From Anaerolinea sp. (lineage in GTDB: Bacteria > Chloroflexota > Anaerolineae > Anaerolineales > Anaerolineaceae), in NCBI GenBank assembly GCA_029975055.1, contig JARKPU010000077.1, forward strand, positions 62,001-126,000: a stretch of DNA of 64,000 nt. Reading direction: 5' to 3'. The notes under the pieces were generated by a model. It had not been told where the DNA came from. It did no database searches and saw only the letters and a list, made by a program, of their open reading frames with translations. Below, piece after piece: positions 34,024 to 42,738 of this stretch. The position numbers and the translations under genes are program-made. Every line of letters starts with the position of its first letter. The stretch's first letter is position 1.

Positions 34024-34032
34024 TTTATACCG

Positions 34033-34038
34033 TATAAT
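34033..34038 (+). promoter_or_regulatory. -10 box of flippase-like gene (leaderless)
   Basis: Perfect TATAAT, 6 nt before the GTG start at 34045. It begins only 10 nt after the terminator's T-rich end. Confidence 0.55.
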
Positions 34039-34044
34039 TCCTGT

Positions 34045-35046
34045 GTGCGGAAATTCATCATCGCTCTCATCCTGCTCCTGGGGGTCTTATTTCTCATCAG
34101 CCGCTTCACCGAAATGCAGAACATCGCAGCGGTGCTCAGCCAGGGGAATTTCGCCCTGATCTTGCTCGCCCTTGGCATCGAAGCGTTTTGGCTGTTCAAC
34201 CTCGGGCTCACTTACCAGTCGATCTTTCGCGTGCTGGATATCGACACGCGCTCTTTTTACATGGCGCGCGTCGCCACCGCCGCCATGTTCATCGGCGTGG
34301 TGGCCCCGTCGGGCGGGCTCAGCGGGGCGGCCTACCTGCTGGCTAACGCACGCAGCCAGGGGCGCTCCGCCGGGCGGACGGCCGTGGCCGGGGTGCTGTA
34401 TGTGTGGCTCGAATACACCGCCACCCTGCTGGTACTCACCTTTGGGCTGGCAGAGCTTGCCAGGCGTAACAACCTGCATTGGGCCGAAGTCGCCGCCTCG
34501 CTCATCCTCCTGGCCGGGGCGCTGGGGCTGACCATCCTGCTCTACCTGGGGATGAAGTCAGGTGCGCTGCTGGCCAGAGCGCTCTCGTGGTGCGCCCGCA
34601 CCATCAACCGCCTCCTGCGCCCGTTCATCCACCATGACTACCTCTCGGTGGAGCGTGCGTATTCCTTCGCGTTCGAGGCGGCCGAAGGCATCGCGGCGAT
34701 GCGCGGCAAGCCGCGCCTGGTGCTGCGCCCGCTGTTCTTCGGGCTGCTGAACAAAGCCCTGCTCATCGTCATTTTCATCCTGGTGTTCCTGGCTTTCGGC
34801 GTGGAATTCACCGGCGCGACCATCATCGCCAGCTTCTCCCTGGCCTACCTTTTCCAGATCGTCTCGCCCACGCCGTCCGGCATCGGCATCGTTGAGGGGG
34901 TGATGACGGTGGCGCTGCGCTCGCTCCAGGTGCCCATCGAGGCATCGGCGGTCATCACCCTGGCCTTCCGAGGAATCACCTTTTGGATGCCCGTGCTCGC
35001 GGGCATGATAACCTTTAGAAGTTTGCACGAGTCGGAAAAGCCGTAA
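34045..35046 (+). CDS. Lysylphosphatidylglycerol synthase TM-type (flippase-like) membrane protein
   Basis: The 333-residue protein has about eight hydrophobic helices of the UPF0104/LPG_synthase_TM family, with 'VVAPSGGLSGAAYLLANARS' and 'SPTPSGIGIVEGVMTVALRS' as family signatures. It lacks the soluble aminoacyltransferase domain of MprF, so it is more likely a lipid flippase-like protein than a synthase. The start is GTG, positioned directly after a TATAAT, which suggests that leaderless initiation here also tolerates GTG. Confidence 0.85.
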   Translation: MRKFIIALILLLGVLFLISRFTEMQNIAAVLSQGNFALILLALGIEAFWLFNLGLTYQSIFRVLDIDTRSFYMARVATAAMFIGVVAPSGGLSGAAYLLANARSQGRSAGRTAVAGVLYVWLEYTATLLVLTFGLAELARRNNLHWAEVAASLILLAGALGLTILLYLGMKSGALLARALSWCARTINRLLRPFIHHDYLSVERAYSFAFEAAEGIAAMRGKPRLVLRPLFFGLLNKALLIVIFILVFLAFGVEFTGATIIASFSLAYLFQIVSPTPSGIGIVEGVMTVALRSLQVPIEASAVITLAFRGITFWMPVLAGMITFRSLHESEKP

Positions 35047-35132
35047 TGCATCGGTAATCTTTTTTGCTTGTCCCTGGTTCATTTTTATGCTAGACTTTCT
35101 TAAGGCATGCAAGTGAAGAAAGCGGGGAACGG

Positions 35133-36278
35133 ATGGCCGAGAAAATCTTGATCGTCGACGATGACGTACAGACATTGCGACTGGTCGGCTTGATGCTCGA
35201 GCGGCAGGGTTATAAAATACTGGCTGCCTCTAACGGCACGCAGGCAATCGGCATGGCGCGCAGCGAACTCCCCGACCTGATTCTGCTCGACGTGATGATG
35301 CCCGATGTTGACGGCTTTTCGGTGGCCCGCACCTTGCGCAAAGAGCCCGAAACGGCCGATATTCCCATCCTGATGTTCACCGCCCGCGCCCAGGTGGAAG
35401 ATAAGATCGCCGGTTACGAATCTGGAGCGGACGATTACCTGACGAAACCGATCCACCCCGCCGAACTGACGGCCCACATGCGCGCCATTCTGTCGCGCAG
35501 CAAATCGCACGGCAGCACGCCGCTCGAACGCGGTTACACCATCGGGGTGATTGCCGCCAAGGGCGGCCTGGGCGTCTCCTCGCTGGCACTCAACCTGGCA
35601 ATCAACTACTACCAGAACACCAAGCAAGATGTGATCGCCGCCGAGTTGCGCCCCGGCCAGGGAAGCTGGAGCTGCGAACTTGGGATGGGCACGCAGGAAG
35701 GCCTGAACAACCTGCTGCGCCTGACGCCCAACGACATCAACACCGCGACAATCGAGAACGAGCTTGTGCGCGTCCCTTATGGCATCCGCCTGTTGATGGC
35801 CACGCCATACGCGCGCGATGTGCCCTTGATGAAAAATACCAAGAACATCGAAGCGATCGTCGATCACCTTTCCCTGATGGCCCGGCTGGTGCTTTTGGAT
35901 ATCGGCCTGAACACCCATCTGGCGTTCGATGAAATCCTTAACCTGTGCAAAGAAGTCATCGTCGTCACCGAGCCATTCCCTGGGACGATCAACCGCACCA
36001 AAATCCTGCTCGAAGACTTGAAGCAGCGCGGTTTTGGCAAGGGCAAGCTGGTCAACCTGGTGGTGGTCAACCGCATCCGCGCCGACGTGCAGCTTTCGGT
36101 GACACAAATCCAGGAAGGGTTGGGCATCCCGGTGACGCAGGTCATCCCTCCGGCCCCCGAGGTGGCTTTCCAGGCCGCCACGCGTAACCTACCGATGATC
36201 CAGGTGCAAATTGGCGGGATGCTCAGCCTGCAATACAGCCGGCTCGCAGAGGCTATCTCTGAGCGCGTAACGGTATGA
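35133..36278 (+). CDS. Response regulator receiver domain fused to CpaE/MinD-like ATPase
   Basis: In this 381-residue protein, residues 1-120 are a receiver ('ILIVDDDVQTLRL', phospho-acceptor D53 in 'LILLDVMMPD', switch Lys K105 in 'DYLTKPI'). Residues ~140-380 are a SIMIBI/CpaE-type ATPase with 'GVIAAKGGLGVSSLALNLA'. The P-loop Lys-Thr pair of the usual KGGxGKT is replaced by Val-Ser; the signature Lys of KGG remains. CpaE-like proteins direct polar or Tad pilus assembly, but no pilus genes lie here. Its stop overlaps the sirtuin start (ATGA). Confidence 0.85.
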   Translation: MAEKILIVDDDVQTLRLVGLMLERQGYKILAASNGTQAIGMARSELPDLILLDVMMPDVDGFSVARTLRKEPETADIPILMFTARAQVEDKIAGYESGADDYLTKPIHPAELTAHMRAILSRSKSHGSTPLERGYTIGVIAAKGGLGVSSLALNLAINYYQNTKQDVIAAELRPGQGSWSCELGMGTQEGLNNLLRLTPNDINTATIENELVRVPYGIRLLMATPYARDVPLMKNTKNIEAIVDHLSLMARLVLLDIGLNTHLAFDEILNLCKEVIVVTEPFPGTINRTKILLEDLKQRGFGKGKLVNLVVVNRIRADVQLSVTQIQEGLGIPVTQVIPPAPEVAFQAATRNLPMIQVQIGGMLSLQYSRLAEAISERVTV

Positions 36279-37033
36279 TCCCTGCCGGAGAGCAGGAAAA
36301 GATCGAACAGGCGCGCCGGATCGTCCAATCGGCCGCCTATTTGGTGGCGTTCACCGGCGCGGGCATCTCCACGCCTTCAGGCATTCCCGATTTTCGCTCC
36401 AAGGGCACAGGTCTATGGGAGCGCTACGACCCGATGGAAGTAGCCTCGCTGACCACGTTCCGCACGGCCCCGGCCCGGTTTTGGGATTGGAAGCGCACGC
36501 TCATGCGCCAGGTGTGGCAATCGCAGCCCAACCCGGCCCATTACGCGCTGGCAAAGCTGGAGTCGCAGGCCAGGCTGAAGGCCGTCATCACCCAGAACAT
36601 CGACGGGCTGCACCAGCGCGCCGGCTCGCAAACCGTGCTCGAGCTGCACGGCACCATCGAGACGATGACCTGCCCATCCTGCCGGCGGCAGGCCCCCTCC
36701 AGCCAATACCGGGCACTCATCGAATCGGGCGACGAAATGCCGCGCTGCAAAACCTGCGGCGCGGTAATGAAGCCGGACGTGGTGCTCTTCGAGGAAAGCC
36801 TGCCCCCGCGCACCTGGCGCGCCGCCGAAAAGCATTGCGCCAGCGCCGATGTCATCCTGGTGGTCGGCTCGTCGCTCGAGGTGTGGCCGGCCGCCACCCT
36901 CCCTGAATTTGCCGTCTCCAACGGGGCCAGGCTGATCATCGCCAACCTTTCGCCCACTTTCCTCGATGGACGCGCCGAAGTGCTGTTGCCATACAACGTG
37001 GCCGAAACGCTCCCCCTGCTGGCGGGGTTGTGA
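36275..37033 (+). CDS. SIR2-family NAD-dependent protein deacylase
   Basis: The 252-residue sirtuin has 'FTGAGISTPSGIPDFRSKGTGLW', 'ITQNIDGLHQRAGS' with the catalytic His in 'LELHGT', a zinc site 'CPSC...CKTC', 'KPDVVLFEE' and 'VGSSLEVWPAA'. It removes acyl groups from lysines using NAD+. It is translationally coupled to the receiver-CpaE protein. About 345 bp of regulatory sequence for livK follows. Confidence 0.95.
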   Translation: MIPAGEQEKIEQARRIVQSAAYLVAFTGAGISTPSGIPDFRSKGTGLWERYDPMEVASLTTFRTAPARFWDWKRTLMRQVWQSQPNPAHYALAKLESQARLKAVITQNIDGLHQRAGSQTVLELHGTIETMTCPSCRRQAPSSQYRALIESGDEMPRCKTCGAVMKPDVVLFEESLPPRTWRAAEKHCASADVILVVGSSLEVWPAATLPEFAVSNGARLIIANLSPTFLDGRAEVLLPYNVAETLPLLAGL

Positions 37034-37378
37034 GTGGGCGCACAAATCGCCTGCAAAATTCTATTGACAAAAAAAGCAAACGTGCGTATCATCAACCATT
37101 ATTCTTAAAGACACCTTAATCTAGGCCCATTCCTGTCCTTTCTATCAACGTTATAAACGCCGATCACCAACCGGTACGTGAGCTTTCGGGTCTCTCAGGG
37201 CCAACGAAGCCCTAAACTACCCGTAACTATTGCAGGATAATAGAAACTGGCACGAAAGGAGGTGACGCCGGCAGCAGGAGAAACGCTATCTCCAGCTGCG
37301 CCGCAGGATAACCAAACGGCACGCAGATCACAGTCCAATGACCTGAACGTTCCTAATTCCAAAGGAGGAATAAGAGTT
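37034..37378 (+). promoter_or_regulatory. livK promoter and long structured leader
   Basis: TTGACA (37064-37069) and TATCAT (37087-37092) with a 17-bp spacer form a good sigma70 promoter. The remaining ~280 nt to the livK ATG is an untranslated leader with a two-level hairpin at 37187-37223 (outer CGGGT/ACCCG, inner AGGGC/GCCCT) and two purine-rich sites, AAAGGAGGTGA at about 37256-37265 and AAAGGAGG at about 37361. An in-frame GTG at 37262 has no spacing to its purine site and would destroy the signal peptide. Confidence 0.6.
37187..37223 (+). ncRNA. Structured element in livK leader
   Basis: Nested stems CGGGT/ACCCG and AGGGC/GCCCT enclose a 7-nt loop CAACGAA. It could be part of a leucine or other ligand-responsive leader. 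I cannot match it to a named riboswitch class. Confidence 0.3.
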
Positions 37379-38515
37379 ATGAAGACCCGTGTAGCAGTTT
37401 TTGCATTGTTGATCGTCGCCATGTTGCTGACGGCCTGCCAGCCAGGCGCTGCCGGCGGTGGCACCATCAAGATCGCCATCCTGGCCCCGCTGAGCGGCCC
37501 CGTCCCGACCTTCGGTGTATCTACCCGCGACGGCGCCCTGCTGGCGATTGAAGAAGCCAATGCCAAGGGCGGCGTGCTCGGCAAGAAGATCGAAGCCGTG
37601 GTCGCCGACAGCCAATGCACCCCCGACCCGGCAGTGAACGCGGCCAACAAAGTGATCGAGCAAGACAAGGTTCACTACATCGTCGGCGAGGTTTGCTCCA
37701 GCGCATCCATTCCGATCTCTGAAATCGCCGAAAAGAATAAGGTGATCCAGATCAGCCCGACCTCCACGAACCCCACCGTTACCCTGAACGCCGACGGCAC
37801 CACCAAGAAGTACGTCTTCCGCGCCTGCTTCATCGACCCGTTCCAGGGCACCGTGATGGCCAAGTTCGCTCTCTCCAAGGGCTATAAGACCGCCTTCATC
37901 ATGTTCGACCAGGGCAACGACTACGTTCGCGGCCTGGCCGAGTTCTTCGAGAAGGCCTTCTCCGAGGCGGGCGGCCAGATCGTCGGCAAAGAATCCTATA
38001 CCAAGACCGACACCGACTTCTCTGCCATTTTGACCAAAGTTGCCGAGTCTAAGGCCGAAGTTCTCTTCCTGCCCGACTACTACAACATTGTCAACCTGGT
38101 TGGCGCTCAGGCCAAGGAAAAGGGCGTGACCGCCGTGATGATGGGCGGCGATGGCTGGGATTCCGCCGACCTGGATGTCAAGGCTGCTGATGGCGGCTTC
38201 TATTCGAACCACTACGACGCCGCCGACACCCGCCCGATCGTTCAGTCGTGGGTCGCCAATTACCAGAAGAAATACAATTCCGTCCCCGATGCTCTGGCTA
38301 CCCTGGCCTATGACGCCACCAACCTGCTCCTCGCGGGCATCGCGAAGGCCGGCGTCGATGACACCGACAAGGTGGCTGCGGCGATGGAAACCCTCAACTT
38401 CGAGGCAGTTTCCGGTAATGTCACCTTCGACAAGCAGCACAACCCCATCAAGAGTGCCGTTGTTATCGCGGTCAAAGACGGCAAGAAGACCTTTACCGCT
38501 TCGGTTGCTCCGTAA
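37379..38515 (+). CDS. livK: Branched-chain amino-acid ABC transporter substrate-binding lipoprotein
   Basis: The 378-residue protein has a lipoprotein signal ('VAMLLTAC', lipid Cys at about 20), then a type I periplasmic binding fold: 'IKIAILAPLSGPVPTFGVST', 'VVADSQCTPDPAVNAANKVI', 'VGEVCSSASIPISEIAEKN'. It captures leucine, isoleucine, valine or similar solutes outside the membrane for LivHMGF. The start is fixed by AAAGGAGGAATAAGAGTT before the ATG. A very strong terminator follows it, so livK can be made in excess over the permease genes downstream. Confidence 0.93.
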   Translation: MKTRVAVFALLIVAMLLTACQPGAAGGGTIKIAILAPLSGPVPTFGVSTRDGALLAIEEANAKGGVLGKKIEAVVADSQCTPDPAVNAANKVIEQDKVHYIVGEVCSSASIPISEIAEKNKVIQISPTSTNPTVTLNADGTTKKYVFRACFIDPFQGTVMAKFALSKGYKTAFIMFDQGNDYVRGLAEFFEKAFSEAGGQIVGKESYTKTDTDFSAILTKVAESKAEVLFLPDYYNIVNLVGAQAKEKGVTAVMMGGDGWDSADLDVKAADGGFYSNHYDAADTRPIVQSWVANYQKKYNSVPDALATLAYDATNLLLAGIAKAGVDDTDKVAAAMETLNFEAVSGNVTFDKQHNPIKSAVVIAVKDGKKTFTASVAP

Positions 38516-38532
38516 GCCGGTAAGCGCCTGCA

Positions 38533-38567
38533 ATGAAGAGGGGCGGGAGTCCCCCGCCCCTCTTCAT
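38533..38567 (+). terminator. Strong hairpin between livK and livH
   Basis: A perfect 15-bp stem (ATGAAGAGGGGCGGG) with a 5-nt loop. It may act as a partial terminator or an mRNA stabiliser. Confidence 0.75.
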
Positions 38568-38679
38568 CATCAGGTCACACCCCGCCGCGCGGTTCGGGGT
38601 TGTTTTCATCGAATCTGGACGCTTGCGCAACCTGCCTCCATCTTCGCTTCCCCCGCAGGCAGCCCGGCTCAAAAGGAGT

Positions 38680-38725
38680 TTTATGGTTTTTCACCTGCCG
38701 GTGAGGGCTGGTGAAAAACCATAAA
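38680..38725 (+). repeat. 16-bp inverted repeat enclosing a leader peptide
   Basis: TTTATGGTTTTTCACC and its exact reverse complement are separated by 14 nt. The 5' arm holds the start codon and the 3' arm the stop codon of a 13-codon ORF. Confidence 0.7.
38683..38724 (+). CDS. Putative 13-aa leader peptide upstream of livH
   Basis: AAAAGGAG stands 4 nt before ATG and the ORF encodes MVFHLPVRAGEKP, ending TAA. The ORF is entirely contained in a 46-nt hairpin and lies 42 nt before livH. A translating ribosome would open the hairpin. This arrangement suggests control of livHMGF by translation, although the peptide is not rich in Leu/Ile/Val codons (two Val, one Leu). It may also be chance. Confidence 0.4.
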   Translation: MVFHLPVRAGEKP

Positions 38726-38766
38726 GCTGTTCTAAGGCACCCTCATCTTTTCACTTGGGGTACTGT

Positions 38767-39894
38767 ATGAATTCTACAAAAGCAGTTTCGCCGACCCCGT
38801 CCTTTATCGAAATGCTCGTTCGGAGAAGAGTACTGCGCACCTTTTTCCTGGTGTTCCTGGTTGCTGTCGTCGTCTGGAGGATCGGCACAGCCCTGTGGGC
38901 CAACCCGACCCTCTTCTTGCAGCAAGTGATCGACGGTCTGCGGCTGGGTTTCGTCTATGCGCTGATCGCGCTGGGCTACACCATGGTGTACGGCATCGTC
39001 CGGCTGATCAATTTTGCCCATGGCGATGTGTTCATGATTGGCGCGTTTATGAGCTACCTGGCGATTGCCCGCGTGCAGCTCCATCTCTGGCCGACCAAAG
39101 TGTTCCCCGGTATCTCTCCCGTCCTGGCGTCTGGAATCGGGTCGATCACGGTGATCTTGCTCTCCATGGCCGTCTGCGCCCTGGCCGCCATCACCATCGA
39201 GCGCGTGGCCTACAAACCGCTGCGCAGCGCGCCGCGCATCTCGGCGCTGATCACCGCCATCGGAGTATCCTTCTTCCTGGAATACTTCGGTGCGCTGGAT
39301 TTCGTCTTCACGCCGAACTTCATCACCTACAAGCGCCCATTCGATGTCACCACCTGGGTTTTCGGCAGCGGAGGTGTCCAGGCTTTGGTTCCCGGGCAAG
39401 CCATCCCCGAAAACACCGTCACCTTCTCGAACATCTCGATCATCATCGTGATCGCCACAATCTTCTTGCTGGTGGTGCTCCAGTATATCGTCACCCAGAC
39501 GAAAATCGGCAAGGCGATGCGCGCCACAGCCTATGACCAGCAAACCGCCCGCCTGATGGGCATCAACGTCAACGGCATCATTTCGGTCACCTTCGCCATC
39601 GGCGCCGGCCTGGCCGGCGCGGCCGGGATGCTCTACGCCATCGCCTTCCCGCAGGTGACCTTCTTGATGGGCGTGCTGCCGGGCCTGAAAGCCTTCGTCG
39701 CCGCAGTGCTTGGCGGCATCGGCAGCATCCCGGGGGCGTTTGTAGGGGCGCTCATCATGGGGCAGGCAGAGGTGCTCAGTGCAGCTTACATCTCCACGCC
39801 GATGCGCGACGCGATCGCGTTCACCATCTTAATCGTGGTGTTACTCGTCCGGCCGACCGGTATCTTCGGCGAGGCGCAGAGGGAGAAAGCATAG
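38767..39894 (+). CDS. livH: Branched-chain amino-acid ABC transporter permease LivH
   Basis: The 375-residue protein has about eight to nine membrane helices and the LivH pattern 'QQVIDGLRLGFVYALIALGY', 'YGIVRLINFAHGDVFMIGAF' and 'GALAGGIGS'-like 'AVLGGIGSIPGAFVGALIMG'. The ATG at 38767 has no clear ribosome site; an in-frame TTG lies 12 nt upstream. It forms the membrane channel with LivM. livM starts 4 nt after its stop. Confidence 0.93.
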   Translation: MNSTKAVSPTPSFIEMLVRRRVLRTFFLVFLVAVVVWRIGTALWANPTLFLQQVIDGLRLGFVYALIALGYTMVYGIVRLINFAHGDVFMIGAFMSYLAIARVQLHLWPTKVFPGISPVLASGIGSITVILLSMAVCALAAITIERVAYKPLRSAPRISALITAIGVSFFLEYFGALDFVFTPNFITYKRPFDVTTWVFGSGGVQALVPGQAIPENTVTFSNISIIIVIATIFLLVVLQYIVTQTKIGKAMRATAYDQQTARLMGINVNGIISVTFAIGAGLAGAAGMLYAIAFPQVTFLMGVLPGLKAFVAAVLGGIGSIPGAFVGALIMGQAEVLSAAYISTPMRDAIAFTILIVVLLVRPTGIFGEAQREKA

Positions 39895-39898
39895 GCCT

Positions 39899-41176
39899 AT
39901 GTTCAAGAGAATCGACCGCAACTCTCTCCTCTTTTTTGGCGTAACCATTGGGTTCTTCGTCGTCGTTCAGGTGCTCATCCTGGTCGGCGTCCTCACCCCG
40001 TTTTACGAGACTCTCCTGCGCCTCGGCGCGGTTTACGCCATCGTCAGCCTGGGTTTGAACATGATCTACGGCTTCAACGGCCAGTTCTCGCTCGGGCAAT
40101 GGGGGTTCTACGCCATCGGCGCATACACTGCCGCCGATATCACCTTCCGGTGGACCAACCAGGCCAGCACGGCAGGTCTCACGGTGCTGCTCTTCATCGT
40201 CCTTCTGGTCGGGGCGGCCATCCTCATCCTCTACAAGCTGCTCGGGCGCCTGCGCGGGCTGGATGCCCTCTCGGCCTTCACCGTGTACCTCCTGGCGGCC
40301 TTTGGGCTGGCGGTGGTGGGCGTGAAGATCGGCCAGGTGGTGGCCATTCCTCTGAACAGTGTACTGGCCGCCCTCCCTGCGGGCATCGCCACGACGATCG
40401 TGTACGTTTTGGCCGTGATCATCGGCGCGCTCATCGCCGCAGAAGTGAGCTTCCTGTTCGGCCTGCCCGTGCTGACCCTCGGCTCAGACTACTTTGGCAT
40501 CGCCACCCTGGGGTTCACCATCATCGTGAAGGTGCTGCTCGATAACTCCGATACGCTGCTCGGCTTCGAAGAAATGAAAGGCGCGCGCGGGATGATCGGC
40601 ATCCCCAAGGTCACCACCTGGTTCTGGGTGTTCCTGTTCCTGATGATCGTCATCGTCGTCGTGCGCAACCTGCTCCACTCGAGCTACGGGCGGGCGATCG
40701 TCTCGGTGCGCGAGGATGAAATCGCCGCGAAGGCGATGGGCATCGACGTCGGGCATTACAAGACACTCACCTTCGTGCTGGGTTCGTTCTTCGCCGGGCT
40801 GGCGGGCGCGCTGTATGCGCACATCAACGGCTTCCTCCACCCCGATATGTTCAACTTTATCAAATCCTTCGACCCGATGATCATCGTCGTCTTCGGCGGG
40901 CTGGGCAGCGTCACCGGCACGGTCTTCGCCGCATTCGTCTGGCCGCTGGTGCTGGAAGGGCTGCTGCGGCAGATCCTCCCGCCTGGGTTCGAAACCTGGC
41001 GCTACGTGGTCTACCCGCTGCTGCTGCTCATCATGATGCTGCTCAAACCGAACGGCCTCTTCGGGAACTTTGAGGTACCTTACCTCCGCCAGGTTCTGCC
41101 GGCTTTGAGGAAGAAAATCTCCACCGAAAGGTCGCAGGCACCCTCTGCACCCGCCGTGAAGGAGGTGAACGGATGA
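39899..41176 (+). CDS. livM: Branched-chain amino-acid ABC transporter permease LivM
   Basis: The 425-residue protein has about ten membrane helices with 'YAIVSLGLNMIYGFNGQFSLGQWGF'-type entry (LivM signature; shown parts 'GLNMIYGFNGQFSLG' and 'QWGFYAIGAYTA'), 'VREDEIAAKAMGIDVGHYK' and 'FGGLGSVTGTVFAAFVWP'. It is longer than many LivM owing to an extra hydrophobic segment at about 95-160. It pairs with LivH in the membrane. Its stop overlaps the livG start (ATGA). Confidence 0.93.
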   Translation: MFKRIDRNSLLFFGVTIGFFVVVQVLILVGVLTPFYETLLRLGAVYAIVSLGLNMIYGFNGQFSLGQWGFYAIGAYTAADITFRWTNQASTAGLTVLLFIVLLVGAAILILYKLLGRLRGLDALSAFTVYLLAAFGLAVVGVKIGQVVAIPLNSVLAALPAGIATTIVYVLAVIIGALIAAEVSFLFGLPVLTLGSDYFGIATLGFTIIVKVLLDNSDTLLGFEEMKGARGMIGIPKVTTWFWVFLFLMIVIVVVRNLLHSSYGRAIVSVREDEIAAKAMGIDVGHYKTLTFVLGSFFAGLAGALYAHINGFLHPDMFNFIKSFDPMIIVVFGGLGSVTGTVFAAFVWPLVLEGLLRQILPPGFETWRYVVYPLLLLIMMLLKPNGLFGNFEVPYLRQVLPALRKKISTERSQAPSAPAVKEVNG

Positions 41177-42015
41177 GCGACTTCACCCCCGCCCCTTCCA
41201 ACAACACGCATGAAGAGATTCTCCACATCGAAGAACTGACCAAGCTCTTCGGCGGGCTGCGCGCGGTGAACAACTTCAGCCTCACCCTCCACCGCGGCGA
41301 TTTAAACGGCCTGATCGGCCCGAACGGCGCCGGAAAGACCACCGTCTTCAATATGATCACCGGCGTTTACACGCCCACCAACGGGGTGATCAATTTCATG
41401 GGCCAGAACATCACCGGCCTGGAGCCTTACCAGATCAACCAGATGGGCATCGCCCGCACGTTCCAGAACATCCGCCTCTTCCCCAAGCTAACGGTGCTCG
41501 ATAACGTGCGCATTGCCTATCACCCCCACGCCGGTTATGGCCTGATGGATGGCATCTTGCATAACGGCCGCTTCCAGCAAAAGGAGACGGAACTGACTGA
41601 AAAGGCCCAGGATTTCCTGGCGGTGTTCAACCTGCAAGACCGCCAGGGAGAAATCGCCAGCAACCTGCCATATGGCGAGCAGCGCCGCCTCGAAATTGCC
41701 CGCGCGCTTGCCGCCGAACCCAGGCTGCTGCTCCTGGATGAGCCTGCCGCCGGGATGAACCCCGCCGAGACAGTCTCCTTGATGGAACTGATCCACTTCA
41801 TCCGCGAGCGCTTCAACCTCACGATCTTGCTCATCGAACACCAGATGCGCGTCGTCATGGGCATTTGCGAGTACATCACCGTGATGGACTTTGGCGAAGT
41901 GATCGCCCGTGGGACGCCGGCTGAAATCCAGGCCAACCCGCGCGTGGTAGAAGCCTACCTGGGGCCTGGGTCAGCCGCCTTATCCGAAAAATTCAGCCGG
42001 AAGAAGGCCCTATGA
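41173..42015 (+). CDS. livG: Branched-chain amino-acid ABC transporter ATPase LivG
   Basis: The 280-residue ATPase has Walker A 'GPNGAGKTT', Q-loop 'ARTFQNIRLF', signature 'LPYGEQRRLEIARAL', Walker B 'LLLLDEPAAGMNP' and the H-loop 'LIEHQM'. The ABC signature is YGEQ instead of SGGQ, as in the LivG/BCA_ABC_TP_C group. The C-terminal 'VVEAYLG' tail is typical. It is coupled by ATGA overlaps to both livM and livF. Confidence 0.95.
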   Translation: MSDFTPAPSNNTHEEILHIEELTKLFGGLRAVNNFSLTLHRGDLNGLIGPNGAGKTTVFNMITGVYTPTNGVINFMGQNITGLEPYQINQMGIARTFQNIRLFPKLTVLDNVRIAYHPHAGYGLMDGILHNGRFQQKETELTEKAQDFLAVFNLQDRQGEIASNLPYGEQRRLEIARALAAEPRLLLLDEPAAGMNPAETVSLMELIHFIRERFNLTILLIEHQMRVVMGICEYITVMDFGEVIARGTPAEIQANPRVVEAYLGPGSAALSEKFSRKKAL

Positions 42016-42725
42016 TGCTCGAAGTGAAAGACCTCAATGTGTATTACGGCGCGATCCATGCCCTGAAAGGGTTAAACTTCCACCTCGATAAGGGCGAGAT
42101 CGTCACCCTCATCGGCGCCAACGGCGCGGGAAAATCCACCACGCTGAATACCATCTCCGGCATTCTGCGGGCGCGCAGCGGGCAGATCACCTTCATGGAT
42201 AAGGAGATTACCCGCACGGAGCCGCAAGACATCGTGCGCATGGGCATCGTCCAGGTGCCCGAAGGCCGCAAGATCTTCGCCACCCTCTCGGTGCTGGAAA
42301 ATCTGGAGATGGGCGCCTTCCTCAACAACGATAAGGAGAGCATCCAAAAGGACCTCGATGCGGTGCTGCAGCGGTTTCCACGCCTGCGCGAGCGCCGCAG
42401 GCAGTTCGGCGGGACGCTTTCAGGCGGGGAACAGCAAATGCTCGCCATCGCTCGCGGCTTGATGTCTCACCCCAGCCTGCTCCTGCTCGACGAGCCTTCG
42501 ATGGGGCTTTCGCCGATCCTGGTGGAACAGATTTTTGAGATCATCCGCGACATCAACGCCCAGGGCACGAGCATCTTGCTCGTCGAGCAAAATGCCCAGA
42601 TGGCGCTTTCGATCGCCGACCGCGGCTATGTGCTGGAGACCGGCCGGGTGGTGCTGGAAGGCCCGGCTCACGAACTGCTCCACGAGCCCATGGTGGTCGA
42701 GGCTTACCTGGGCGGTCATGGTTAA
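42012..42725 (+). CDS. livF: Branched-chain amino-acid ABC transporter ATPase LivF
   Basis: The 237-residue ATPase has 'LIGANGAGKSTTLNTISG', 'VPEGRKIFATLSVLENLEMG', 'LSGGEQQMLAIARGL', 'LLLLDEPSMGLSP' and 'LLVEQNAQMALS', all typical of LivF. Two adjacent ATG codons (42012, 42015) are possible starts; the first overlaps the livG stop. It completes a standard five-gene transporter. Confidence 0.95.
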   Translation: MMLEVKDLNVYYGAIHALKGLNFHLDKGEIVTLIGANGAGKSTTLNTISGILRARSGQITFMDKEITRTEPQDIVRMGIVQVPEGRKIFATLSVLENLEMGAFLNNDKESIQKDLDAVLQRFPRLRERRRQFGGTLSGGEQQMLAIARGLMSHPSLLLLDEPSMGLSPILVEQIFEIIRDINAQGTSILLVEQNAQMALSIADRGYVLETGRVVLEGPAHELLHEPMVVEAYLGGHG

Positions 42726-42738
42726 AGGCAGGCATGAG

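Noticed and set aside
37262..37378. GTG start 39 codons upstream of livK, next to a strong purine-rich site
   Set aside because: There is no spacing between that site and the GTG, and the extension would bury the lipoprotein signal peptide. The ATG at 37379 has a well-placed AAAGGAGG.
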